From: Parvularia atlantis
Lineage: Eukaryota; Opisthokonta; Rotosphaerida
DNA: 26,894 bases
Assembly (NCBI GenBank): GCA_943704415.1
Contig: CALSCO010000574.1
Coordinates: 1-26,894, forward strand
Direction: 5' to 3'
Positions 15,089-24,203 of this stretch are shown in pieces. Made by a program: the position numbers and the translations under genes. The notes beneath the pieces are model-generated. The model saw only the letters and a list, made by a program, of their open reading frames with translations, was not told the DNA's origin and did no database searches. The first letter of the stretch is position 1. Every line of letters starts with the position of its first letter.

Positions 15089-15185
15089 GGCGGAAAACAT
15101 GACAGCCTGCTTGCCAAGCGAACCAGGCAAGCCGCGCTCGGCGCGGTCTTAAGCCCTTGCCGGCTGCGTCCCAGCCACGCCAAAC
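15089..15185. promoter_or_regulatory. 97-bp divergent promoter between SHQ1 and Ro60
   Basis: Both start codons flank this stretch. It contains the inverted words TGCTTGCC and GGCAAGC around 15110-15131, which could form a small palindromic site. No TATA box is seen. Confidence 0.55.
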
Positions 15186-16880
15186 ATGACGACGACGATG
15201 GTGCGCAACAACGCCGGCGGCCTCGGCTTCGCCGTCGACGACTGGAAGCGCCTGCGCCGGTTCCTCATCCTCGGCGTCGAGACGAGCATCTACGCGCCGC
15301 GCCGCGGGCACAGCGACTTTTCGCTGACGAACGAGGCCGCGGTGCTGCGCCTGCTGCAGCACGGCGAGGGTGCGGCCGTCGTGCGCGAGCTGACCGAGTG
15401 TTCCCTGGCCGGGCGCGCCGCCAAGCAGGAGCCGCTGCTGTTCTGCCTCGCGATGTGCTGCCGGCGCGGCGACGAGGCCACGCGCGCGGCCGCGTACGCC
15501 GCCGTGGCCGACATCTGCCGCATCCCGACGCACCTCTTCACCTTTGTCGGCTTCTGCGAAAAGGTCAGCCCGGGCTCGACCGGCTGGGGCCGCGGCATGC
15601 GCCGCGCGGTCGGGCTGTGGTACCTCAGCAAGGCGCCGTCATCACTCGCCTTCGCCGCGACCAAGTACCGCAACCGCGTCGGATGGACCCACCGTGACCT
15701 GCTCCGCCTCGCGCACTGCAAGCCGGGCAAGGCGCCCCAGGCGCGCCACCGGCCCGCCAGCCAGCTCGTCCTGCGCTACCTCGCCAAGGGGCCCGTCGCC
15801 CTCGCCGCCGACGCGAGCGAGCCCGAGCCCGCGCAGCCAGTCGAGGAAGGCGTGCCCGCCGTCGACTCTGCCAACGCCGCCGCCGACGACGACGAGCTCA
15901 CCAAGTGCGCCGAGCTGCTGTGGGCCGTCGAGCAGCTGCGCTGCATGAACACGCCCGACAAGCTCGACGTGCGCACCGTTGTGGACCTCGCGCACCGCCA
16001 CTGCCTCGCGCACGAGCACTTGCCCAACCTGAGCCTCAACACGGTCGAGGTCTGGGCGGCGCTGCTGGGCAACATGCCGCTGCAGGCGACCCTGCGTAAC
16101 CTCAATCGGATGACCAAGGTCGGCCTGTTTGCGGACAAGGGCGCGCTCGACACGGTCGTGGCGCGGCTCAACGACGCCGACCTGATCCGCGCCTCGCGCC
16201 TGCACCCGTACCACGTCCTCACGGCCCTGCGCATGTACGAGCGCGGCCGAGGCGAGCGCGGGGGGCTCGCGTGGGAGCCCGTGGCCGACGTCGCCAAGGC
16301 CCTCGACAACGCCTTCTACCTCTCGTTCGGCGCGGTCCAGCCGACGGGCCAGAGCGTGCTCGTGGCGCTGGACGTCTCCGGTAGCATGTCGATGCCCGTC
16401 CTCGGCAGCTCGTTTCTCTCGTGCCGCGACGCCTCGGTCGCCCTCGCCATGGTCACGGCCCGCACCGAGCCCGTGTGCCACGCCCTCGCGTTCTCGGACC
16501 GGCTCGTGCAGCTGCGCGACTACGGCGTCGACCTGCGCGCGAGTGAACTGGCCGCCAACATTGAGTGCTCGTTGCAGATCCCCTTTGGTCGCACAGACTG
16601 CTCCCTGCCAATGCTGTGGGCGCTCGAGAACCACGTCGACGTGGACACGTTCATCGTCTACACCGACTCGGAGACGTGGGCTGGCAGCGTGCAGCCGGTC
16701 GAGGCGCTGCGCCAGTACCGCGAGCAGCGGCGGCGCCCGCACGCGCGGCTCATCGTCGTCGGCCTGTCGTCCAGCGGCTTCTCAATCGCGGACCCGACCG
16801 ACCCGGGCATGCTCGACGTCGTCGGCTTCGACACGAGCGCGCCCGAGATCATGCGCGCGTTCATGATGGGCGAGATCTGA
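15186..16880 (+). CDS. RO60: Ro60 (TROVE-domain RNA-binding protein)
   Basis: This single uninterrupted 564-residue frame encodes Ro60, a ring-shaped protein that binds misfolded small RNAs and Y RNAs for quality control. The TROVE domain covers about residues 10-375, with KYRNRVGWTHRDLLRLAHC, MPLQATLRNLNRMTK and LHPYHVLTALRMYERGRG close to the animal protein. The vWA domain follows at about 385-560, with the MIDAS motif DVSGSMS near residue 396, then GRTDCSLPMLWALE, FIVYTDSETWAG and SGFSIADPTDPGMLDVVGFD. The start ATG 15186 and the stop TGA 16878 fit the family length (human about 538). It has no introns although every neighbour has several. Identification is very firm. Confidence 0.97.
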   Translation: MTTTMVRNNAGGLGFAVDDWKRLRRFLILGVETSIYAPRRGHSDFSLTNEAAVLRLLQHGEGAAVVRELTECSLAGRAAKQEPLLFCLAMCCRRGDEATRAAAYAAVADICRIPTHLFTFVGFCEKVSPGSTGWGRGMRRAVGLWYLSKAPSSLAFAATKYRNRVGWTHRDLLRLAHCKPGKAPQARHRPASQLVLRYLAKGPVALAADASEPEPAQPVEEGVPAVDSANAAADDDELTKCAELLWAVEQLRCMNTPDKLDVRTVVDLAHRHCLAHEHLPNLSLNTVEVWAALLGNMPLQATLRNLNRMTKVGLFADKGALDTVVARLNDADLIRASRLHPYHVLTALRMYERGRGERGGLAWEPVADVAKALDNAFYLSFGAVQPTGQSVLVALDVSGSMSMPVLGSSFLSCRDASVALAMVTARTEPVCHALAFSDRLVQLRDYGVDLRASELAANIECSLQIPFGRTDCSLPMLWALENHVDVDTFIVYTDSETWAGSVQPVEALRQYREQRRRPHARLIVVGLSSSGFSIADPTDPGMLDVVGFDTSAPEIMRAFMMGEI

Positions 16881-16979
16881 GCGTCCAGTGAGCTGCTTCT
16901 GACTGTGTGGTGTTGCGCGCGCGCAGCTGCGATAGAAGGCTCAGAAAGGTCACAGACAGCGACAAGTCACTGCATAGCG
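16881..16979. other. Convergent intergenic gap, 99 bp
   Basis: Lies between the Ro60 stop and the stop of the CKAP2-like gene. It was searched by eye for a Y RNA-like stem next to Ro60; none is convincing. Confidence 0.5.
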
Positions 16980-19227
16980 TCACGCCTCCTTGTCGCTCGG
17001 TGGCTGCGGCGCGCTGGCGTCGCTGTCCAGCGTCGACCACAACAGGGCGTCGAGACGCACGCGCGGCGCTCGCTTGCCGCTCTTGTTCTGCGAGGCGAAG
17101 GTGCTGGCGAGCGCGTCCACGTCGCTCTCCGTGCGCCGTGCAGGCCGCGGCGTGGCGTAGCCCTCGCTGGTCGGCCGGGGCGTCGACCCCATCAGCGCCG
17201 GGTTGCTCAGCGCCGGGTTGGGCACGTAGGCGAAGCGTGTGTTCCTGAGCGCGCTGATCGAGTCAAACTCGGAGGTCCTGGGTGACGAGCGTCCGGTCAG
17301 CGCGACGGGCAGGGCCAGCGTGAGCAGGCACGTACGGCGGCTGCAGCACGTCCGGTCGCGGGCGCGACGGCGTACGTGTCGAGCGGCGCACGGGCGTGAC
17401 GATGACGTCCGGGTTGAGCGCCTGCTCGTCACCGCGCGAGGCGAGATCGGCCGCATCGACCATGCCGAGCGCCTCGCTGCGTCGACGTGCGCTCAGGACC
17501 AGCGAGCGAGCGCACGCAGGCGGGCGCACCGCATCTTGCGGCCGGGCGTGATCGACGCTAGACGAACGCGCGACGTCTCTAGCAGCGGCTGCGTCGACTC
17601 GACGTGCGCGCGCCGGGTCTGCGCGGGCTTGCGCACAGCCCGCGGCGTCAGCTCCTCACCGACGTTGCGCGCGGCGTCATCGCTGAGTTTGAGCGGGCTC
17701 GGTGTTTGGCTGCCGCGGCGCGTCGTTGCGCCGGTGAGACGCAGCACGGCCCATACCGCGCGTGGACACGGCACCTGTCGAGCGACAGGTTGCTCGCAAA
17801 GTGGCCGCCGAGCGACACGCGGCCCGTGAGGTCGTCGGCGCTCACGGGTATGTCGTCCTGCAGGTTGAGCCGCGCGAGCGTGCCCTCGAGCGCCGGCAGC
17901 AGGCCCAGCGGCGACACGGTCTCGACCGAGCCGGCGGGAGAGAGGTCAGCCTGCGTGAGTCATCAGCCGCAGGTGCGACCCAGGAGGCCGCAGGCACGCG
18001 CGCGCCTCGCCAAAGTCGAGCATGCGGCTGACCGGCGCGCGGTCCATCACGGGCGACGTCGGCGGCACGCGCAGCACGGGCTCGTCGAACTTGGTGCATT
18101 CGCTCGCGCGCAGATGGAACCAGTGCAGTCCCTGCGCGAGGTCGGCGGCCGGCGTGGCCTGGGCCGCGCGCGCGGCGTCGTACAGGGCCGAAACGCGCTG
18201 CGGGTCGCCGTGCAACTCCTCAAAGTAGGCGCGCGCGATCCAGAAGTGCGCGCTCGTCTGCAGGGCGCTGTTGGCCTCGAGGCACGCAAACACGGCGCGC
18301 GCGGCTTCAATCTCGCCCGTCTGCGCCGGTGCGATCAGGCCGTGCCACACGCGGCAGAACGTCGCGCGCTCACCTTGACGAGGTCGGCGGCCGTCTGCAG
18401 CGTGAACAGGCCTGCGGCCACGGCCCGGCGGATCAGCGGGCGGCCGCGCGGCACAGCGTAGTGCAGCGTCTTCTCGCCCGTGCCGGCGACGCGCAGCCAG
18501 TACAGGCCCTCGAGGCGCGGGGCCGTCGGCGCGGCCGGCTTGAGGTGCGTTGTGCGCGCGACGGGCGCAGCGGGCGCGGCGATCGGCGCAGGCTCGTGGG
18601 CCGGGCTCGTCGAGGGCGAGAGCGCACTCGCGCTGTCGTCAAACAGGCGCCTCGGTGGCGAGACGGCCGCGAGGATGCGCGGGAGGTCGATGGCGAGCGC
18701 GAGCGTGTCGAGCTGCGTCTGCTTGTGCGCGTTGTGCATCTCCCTGGCCGTCACACGCGCGTGTGCTCAGTCGTGCGAGTCGCCTGTGTGTGTGTGTGTG
18801 TGTGTGTGTGTGCATCGGCCCAAACGCACCGCAGCGCCTGCACGCGCTGGCCGAGCTTGACGGCGGGGCTGTTTTGCTGGCCGGCGAGCGAGCGCACGCG
18901 CTGCGCGAGCTTGGCCGTGGGCGTGACGGGCTCGCGCGGCGTCGCGAGCAGTGCATTGGCGGCCGAGAACGACGCCGTGGTGCGCGCGAACGGCGCCGTG
19001 TGCGCGGCCGCGGCCGCGGCGGACGGCTTGGCGGGCGCGGCGTGGACGGGCGTGCGCGGCGTGGGGGCGACGGTGGCGGGCGTTGCAGCGGGCGTGGGCG
19101 TTGTAGCGGGGCGCTTGCCCTGCTTCCAGTCGTCAAGCATCTGGCGGCGGCGGGCCGCGTCGTCGTTCGCGGCGGCCGGCTGCGCGGGCGCGCGCGCGGG
19201 CGTCGCGTTCTCGTCCTGCTGCTCCAT
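16980..19227 (-). CDS. Pro/Ala/Thr-rich protein, possibly CKAP2-like microtubule-associated
   Basis: The start is ATG 19225-19227 and exon 1 is 18830-19227. The N terminus contains RRRQMLDDWKQGKR, which resembles the basic R-x-L-x-x-W-K motif of CKAP2 proteins. A low-complexity Pro/Ala/Thr region follows, with repeated KLAQRVRSLAGQ / KLGQRVQALR motifs. The middle (about 18640-18090) has helical segments such as GLFTLQTAADLVKTGEIEAA and FWIARAYFEELHGDPQRVSA, like the paired helices of the CKAP2 C-terminal domain. Later come LTPRAVRKPAQTRR and IVTPVRRSTRTPSRPRP, TP-x-R motifs common in CKAP2 and other spindle proteins and possible CDK sites. The C terminus is PNPALSNPALMGSTPRPTS and ends at TGA 16980. 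All introns join in frame. The family call is tentative; it could be another mitotic or nuclear scaffold. Confidence 0.5.
18744..18829 (-). other. Intron 1 of the CKAP2-like gene, containing a CA repeat
   Basis: GTGCGTTTGG donor, ACGGCCAG acceptor and a GACTGAGC motif in the last third. The intron joins CTGCG to GGAGATG in frame. Nearly a third of it is a perfect dinucleotide repeat. Confidence 0.85.
18785..18812. repeat. (TG)14 microsatellite
   Basis: Perfect TG on the plus strand, CA on the coding strand, wholly inside intron 1 of the CKAP2-like gene. Confidence 0.97.
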
Positions 19228-19289
19228 GTCCTGGCACGTTTGAATCCGTAACCGTCTGCACGTGACGCCCGCCGCCCGCGTGCGCAGCC
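19228..19289. promoter_or_regulatory. 62-bp divergent promoter between CKAP2-like gene and mS35
   Basis: This is the shortest promoter in the window. It contains a CACGTG palindrome at 19259-19264 (GCACGTGAC), a typical bHLH/Cbf1-type site, close to the middle. Confidence 0.55.
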
Positions 19290-21868
19290 ATGGCCGTGGT
19301 CGCGCGGCTCGTGGCGCGAAGACCGCCGCCGGCGGCGCCCGTCGCGCTGCTCACGGCGCGGCGGCACACGTCGCGGCGCATGACGCCGCGGATGCTCAGG
19401 TGTGTGGCCTTGCGGTGGCGCACGTGCGCGCAGGCGCGAGAGCTGACGGCCGCGCCGCGCAGCATGCTCGACATCCCCGACAAGACCGTGCTCGCGAACG
19501 AGCGCGCGGCCTCGCGCGAGGTTGCCCGGCGCAAGCGGCTGTACGGCCCGCTGGCGGTGGAGGAGGACTCGACCGCGGAGCTGCGCGACGACCCTGAGGA
19601 CGAGGTGCGCGCCGCCGCGCACGGCCGTGCGTGCGTTCGCGCTGATGGCCGTTCTTTTTCCTCGCGGGCGCAGGTCACGCTCGACCGGCGCACGGGCCTG
19701 CCCAAGACCGAGGGCCTCGCGCCCGACCAGCTGGAGGACGTCAAGGACTGGCGCATGCTCAACACGGTCACATTCAACCCAGCGCACGCCGACATCGACC
19801 CCGACATGGAGCGCATTCCCGAGCGCCTACGCTTCGGGCCAGGCGCGCGCCGTCCGCCCGCTGCGCCTCGCCCCGCTGATGGACGCTGCAGACGGCAGCC
19901 CGCGCACGTTCATGCGCCCGTTCGGCACGAACCTCGAGGACGAGTACCGCCACTTTCTCGAACTGTACAACGCGCAGCTCGTCTCGCTCATCGTCAAAGA
20001 CGCGCCCGTCCTGCGCGGTGCGTGCGCCCGTGCACCGCCCGACATGTGTGCCGCTCACGCGCCCACGCGCAGAGTTTGCGCAAAAGTTCGAGCACCCGCG
20101 CAAGACCAAGCACGCCCTCCGCTTCACCGTCTCGCGCGAGCTCGTGCCCGGGCCACCGCACATGTCGTGGGTGCGCGCGCTGCACACAGCCGGCCTTGCG
20201 CGCGGGCCTGACAGCAGCGCCCGCAGACGGCCGGCACGAACCGCGTCAAGATGGAGGTCAAGGTGAGCGACCTGCCAATCCCTCGTGAGGCCCGCGCCAA
20301 GCTCAAGGTGCGCAGCCGATCGCTGCGGCGCCACCGCCGACACCCGCTCGGCCGCACAGTACCTCTCGGGCAAGCGCTACGATCTCAACCGCGACATCCT
20401 CACGATCTCGACTGAGCTGCACCCGGACCAGGCGTCGAACCAGAGGGAGGCCGTGGCCGTGCTCGAGCGGCTCATGACGGCCGCGCTCGAGGGCGACCCG
20501 TTCGAGTTCGACAGCCTCGACCTGACCAAGATCGCCAGCTTTGAGCGCGCGCGGCCGGCGTTCCCGCGCAAGTGGCGCACCAGCAAGGAGAAGTTTGCCA
20601 AGCTGAAGGCCAAGGACGTCTTCTACCGCTTCGATTACGACGACGTGGTGCGTGCAGCGGACGGGGAAAAACACGCGCGAACGAGCGACTTGCTCACGCG
20701 CAACCCCGCCAGCCCGACGTGGCAGTCGAGGCGCAACCGTACGTCGAGTCGGCCGAGGACCGTGCGCGCCGCGAGCAGCAGGAGGAGCGCATGCGGCGCG
20801 CCGTGGAGAAGCGCCTCGAGCGCGTGGCGAGTGCGTTGACGCTCGCTCGCGGCTCTTGCCGCCACGCGTGCTCACTGCCCCATCGCGGCTGCAGTCAAGC
20901 GCGAGAAGGAGTTCCATGAGTCGCGCGCCACGCCTGCCGCTACCAAAGCGCTTGAGCTGTTTGCGCCGCCGGACGACTCGGACGCGGACGAGAGTGAGAT
21001 GGACGAGACCGCGACGGACAAGCAGGATCTGGCGCTCCTCAGCGACTTTTTGACCGAGCGCGTGCAGGAGCGGCGGGCGCACATTGCGGCGTTGCAGGAG
21101 CAGCTTGGCAGCGACTACACCCTCGTCGCCTTCAACAGCGACGAGGACGAGGACGAGGATGAGGACGAGAGCGAGGACGAGGACGAGAGCGAGGGTGACG
21201 ATGAGGGCGAGGACGAGGACAAGGACGAGCAGGCAGAGGGCGAGGACGAGCAGACGGAGGGCAGCGCCGGGCCACGCAGCGCGGCGGCAACCGACGTCGT
21301 GCTCACGCCGAAGCCTGCTCCGCTGCCCGAGGCCGCGCCGGCGCCCGCGCCCGCGCCCGCTCCGGCTCCCGCGCCCGCGCCCGCACCCGAGGCCGTCAAT
21401 GCAGCAGCACCAACAACGGTGCCCACGGCCGTCAAGGCCGCAGCACCCCCGCCTGCACCTGCTGCACCACCGGCGCCCGCGCTCAGAGCAGCAGCACCAC
21501 CACCGGCGCCGGTAGCACCGCCGGCGCCCGCACGCAAGGCCGCCGCGCCAACGCCACCGCCAGCGCCGGACGCGCCGCGCAAGGCCGACGGGGTCGACAA
21601 CGACAGCGGCTTCTCGCTCGAGGCGTTCCTGCGGGCGTTCGGGCTGAGCGACCACCTGTGGCTGCTGCAGAACGAGGGCCTGGACGACCCCGACGTGCTT
21701 CGGACGCTGACCGACGAGGACCTGGTGAAGGTGCGTCGCGCGCACTGCCTGCGTGGCGCGCGCTCCAGACTGACCCGCGCGCGCGGGCTGCAGCTGGGCA
21801 TCAGCAAGCTCGGCCACCGGCGCAAGCTGCTCATGGCCATTGCGCAGCTCTCGAACGACGACAAGTGA
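19290..21868 (+). CDS. MRPS35: Mitoribosomal small-subunit protein mS35 fused to a C-terminal SAM domain
   Basis: Ten exons join in perfect phase: 19290-19399, 19463-19604, 19674-19851, 19892-20017, 20073-20170, 20227-20307, 20360-20647, 20713-20830, 20895-21730 and 21794-21868. They give 683 residues. The first 40 residues are Arg-rich with no acidic residues, a clear mitochondrial presequence. Residues about 180-310 match mS35/Rsm24: ALRFTVSRELVPGPPHMSW, VKMEVKVSDLPIPREARAKL, GKRYDLNRDILTIST and HPDQASNQREAVAVLERL. Unusually, the chain goes on through a coiled-coil-like segment (LSDFLTERVQERRAHIAALQ), an Asp/Glu-rich tract, a long Pro/Ala tract and a SAM domain (SLEAFLRAFGLSDHLWLL, EDLVK, LGISKLGHRRKLLMAIAQL). 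The mS35 part and the splicing are firm. Whether two genes could instead be present is discussed in the findings. Confidence 0.85.
21135..21260. repeat. GAGGAC-type acidic repeat within mS35-SAM
   Basis: Degenerate GACGAGGAC repeats encode a mainly Glu/Asp tract of about 40 residues. It is coding and in frame. Confidence 0.9.
21325..21560. repeat. GCCCGC/CCGGCG repeats encoding a Pro/Ala tract
   Basis: Six-base GCNCCN-type repeats give PAPAPAPA runs, followed by longer units of the form KAAAPPPAP. The longer units recur about four times (VKAAAPPPAPAAPPAPA, LRAAAPPPAPVAPPAPA, RKAAAPTPPPAP), so they arose by tandem duplication of roughly 50-60 nt. Confidence 0.85.
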
Positions 21869-21989
21869 GCCGCAGTGCGTGTCGCGCACCGATCGGGCTC
21901 TCAGTGACGCGATCACATTCGATGAAGACAAGGTCAAAAAGCACCACGGCGCCGCGGCCGCGCCCGTCGCACCACCAGCCGCACCGCGA
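21869..21989. other. Intergenic gap between mS35-SAM and RBR ligase, both plus
   Basis: 121 bp between the stop of mS35-SAM and the chosen start of the RBR gene. It contains ATG 21921, in another frame, and an open extension of the RBR frame without ATG. The RBR start could therefore lie slightly upstream if a small first exon exists. Confidence 0.45.
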
Positions 21990-24111
21990 ATGGGCTACGC
22001 GTCGGCACTGCGCCGCGTGGGCGAGGCGCTGCAGCGGTCCCCGCGCGGGCGCAAGGCACGGGCTCCTCCCTCTTTGGCGGCACCTGCCGCGACGTGCGTG
22101 ACAGCGGCGAAGGCCAAGGCGCCGCGGCGGTGTCGCACGGCCGCGGGCGACGACGACGACGACGACGAGTGGGGCGCGGCGGCCGACGACGCCGACGACG
22201 CCGACGACGCGCTGTTCCGCGAGGAGCCGCCGGAGGACGACGAGCGGCCGGACGTGCGCGCGCTGCTGGCCGCCGACCCGGACGAGGGCGTCGAGGCGCT
22301 GAGCGCGGACGACATCCGCGCGCGGCAGGAGGCCGCGGTCGAGCACGTCGCCGGCATCCTCGGCGTTGCTCGCACCGACGCGCGCGCGCTCTGCGTTGCG
22401 CACGGCTGGGACGTTGAGCAGCTGCTGCTGGCGCAGTCTGTTGCGGCGGACGAGCCCGCGTCAGCGCCGATTACCACGACAGCAGCCGCAGCCGCGCCCG
22501 CACCGACATCCGCCCTCGAGCAGTGCCCGATCTGCGGCAGCGACTACGCGCCCGACACGCGCGGCCTGCGGCCAGACGGCTGCGCCGACGGCGAGTGGCA
22601 CGAGGCCTGCGGCGACTGCTGGCGGCGGCACGTCGAGGCGAGCCTGACAAGCGGCAAAGTGCGCGCGTGCACGTCCGTGCCGTGTGTGCCGTGCTCACGC
22701 GCTGGTGCGCGCAGGTGCCCGCGTGCGTCGCCACCGGGTGCAGCGAGCTCGTCTCGCCCGAGTTTGTCGCGCGCGTCGGCGACACGGCCCTCGTCGACCG
22801 CGTCAAGCGCGCTTGCGCCGCGCAGTTTGTGACGGGGCGCAGGGACGTGCGCTGGTGCCCCGCCCCCGGGTGCCCGTACGCGGTCGTGCTCAGTGGCGGC
22901 TTCTCGCACGTGTCGCACGTGCGCTGCCGCTGCGGCTTCGAATTCTGCTTCAAGTGCGCCCGCGTCTGCGCTGGTCGGCTCGCGTGCTGACGGGCCGTGC
23001 GTGCTGCGCCAGGTGCGGCGTCGAGAGCCACGCGCCGCTCTCGTGCAGCCAGCTCGAGTGGTGGACCAAGATGTTCAACAACGACCGCAGCAGTCTGCGC
23101 GCGATCCGCTCGACGACCAAGCCGTGCCCCAAGTGCAGCGTGCGTGCCGCACCCGCCGTCGCTGCCGTCGCTCAGGGCGTCGCTTGTGCGCAGATCCCGA
23201 TCGAGAAGAACGGCGGGTGCCTGCACCACCTGGTGCGTGCCCGCGTTCGCTCGCTCGATCCGCACGGTGCTAACGGCCTTACAGTGCATCCGGTGCAAGA
23301 CGAGCTATTGCTGGCAGTGCATGTGGATCCGCCCCGCCAACGTCACCGACTGGCGGCACAACTGCGACGAGCACATCCGCATCAGCGCCAAGCAGACCAA
23401 GTCCGTGTCCCGCGATCGCGCACGTCCCCGGCAGCTCATTCGACGCGCACGCTCGCCAGCCCGGACCTCGACGTGAAGGACATGCGCCAGTTCAACCTGT
23501 ACCGCGAGGCGGTCGACGTTTTTGACCGCATCGGCGCCCTTGAGGCACGTCGCCGTGGCCCGCGCAGTCGTGCCCGTGCCTGACGCCTCGTCGGCGCACA
23601 GAGGCAGCAGCGCAGCGAGCTGGGGAGCAAGGCCCTCGCATTCGACCTGCTGCAGAGCGACACGACCGAGACGCGCTGGCGGTGGACGTTCAACGAGCAC
23701 CAGAACGCCGTTCACGCGCTGCGCAACGGCTGGCGCGTGCTCAAGTACAGCCGCATCCTTGACTTTATCTGCCGCGACCTGCGCCACGAGTCGGCGAGCC
23801 TGTTTGCGTTCGCCATGGACGACCTGGACACGCAAGTCACGGCCCTGTTTACGATGGTGCGCGCAGCGGTGCGACCGTGCGCCGTGGAGCGCTCTCACGG
23901 GACACGCGCGCGCGCAGTTCAAGGACACGATGGACGCGACGGACGCGCGCACCGCGCAGATCGAGCAGGCGACCAAGACGACGGTGCTGTACACGCGGTG
24001 TGGTGCGGCGACGGGCGCCGGCACGCCTGCTCACGCGCGTGCACCCGCAGGCGCGTCGTCGACATCGCTGTGTCGATCCGTCTGCAGCTGCCAGACGAGC
24101 CTGTGTCATAG
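21990..24111 (+). CDS. Ariadne-type RBR E3 ubiquitin ligase
   Basis: RBR ligases take ubiquitin from an E2 onto a RING2 cysteine and then onto the target. The N terminus is acidic (poly-Asp, as in ariadne proteins). RING1 starts with CPICGSDYAPDTRG and ends ACVATGCSELV. IBR includes WCPAPGCPY and CRCGFEFCFKCGVESHAPLSC. RING2 is CPKCSIPIEKNGGCLHHLC then CKTSYCWQC, and the catalytic cysteine is the one in NGGC. A helical ariadne domain follows (HALRNGWRVLKYSRILDFIC). Exons: 21990-22658, 22715-22953, 23013-23139, 23194-23232 (only 39 nt), 23285-23400, 23460 to about 23520-23550, about 23600-23856, 23916-23997 and 24051-24111. All phases fit except the sixth intron (see findings). The closest animal relatives are ARIH1/ARIH2. 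The start is the first in-frame ATG and is less certain. Confidence 0.92.
23233..23284 (+). other. Intron inside the RING2 domain of the RBR ligase
   Basis: 52 nt, GTGCGTGCCC donor and CCTTACAG acceptor, with GCTAAC 12-16 nt before the AG. It joins GGCLHHL to CIRCKTSYCW and so restores the RING2 zinc ligands. It is a clear example of the branch-point pattern. Confidence 0.9.
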
Positions 24112-24203
24112 CGCGCTGCTTTTTTTTTGTTGTTGTTGCTTTGTGCCACTTCTGGAGCACAACGGCACCATGGCGTGCAAGCGCAAGACAAAGCAGGTGC
24201 CGC
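24112..24203. terminator. Convergent 3' region with T tract
   Basis: The 92-bp gap between the RBR and sulfotransferase stops holds a run of about nine T followed by GTTGTTGTTG (24119-24139). Such T/GT-rich stretches resemble downstream 3'-end processing elements for the plus-strand gene. The role is inferred from position. Confidence 0.4.

Noticed and set aside
15642-16742. Minus-strand open frame of about 366 codons opposite Ro60
   Set aside because: Antisense shadow of a strongly conserved coding gene; no recognisable protein.
16881-16979. Y RNA gene beside Ro60
   Set aside because: Y RNAs sit next to Ro60 in some bacteria, but no stem with the Ro-binding sequence is visible in either flank.
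20303-21937. Long minus-strand open frame (over 500 codons) opposite mS35-SAM
   Set aside because: It is low-complexity (Leu/Val, Arg, Gly runs) mirrored from the acidic and Pro/Ala codons of the true gene; high GC removes stops.
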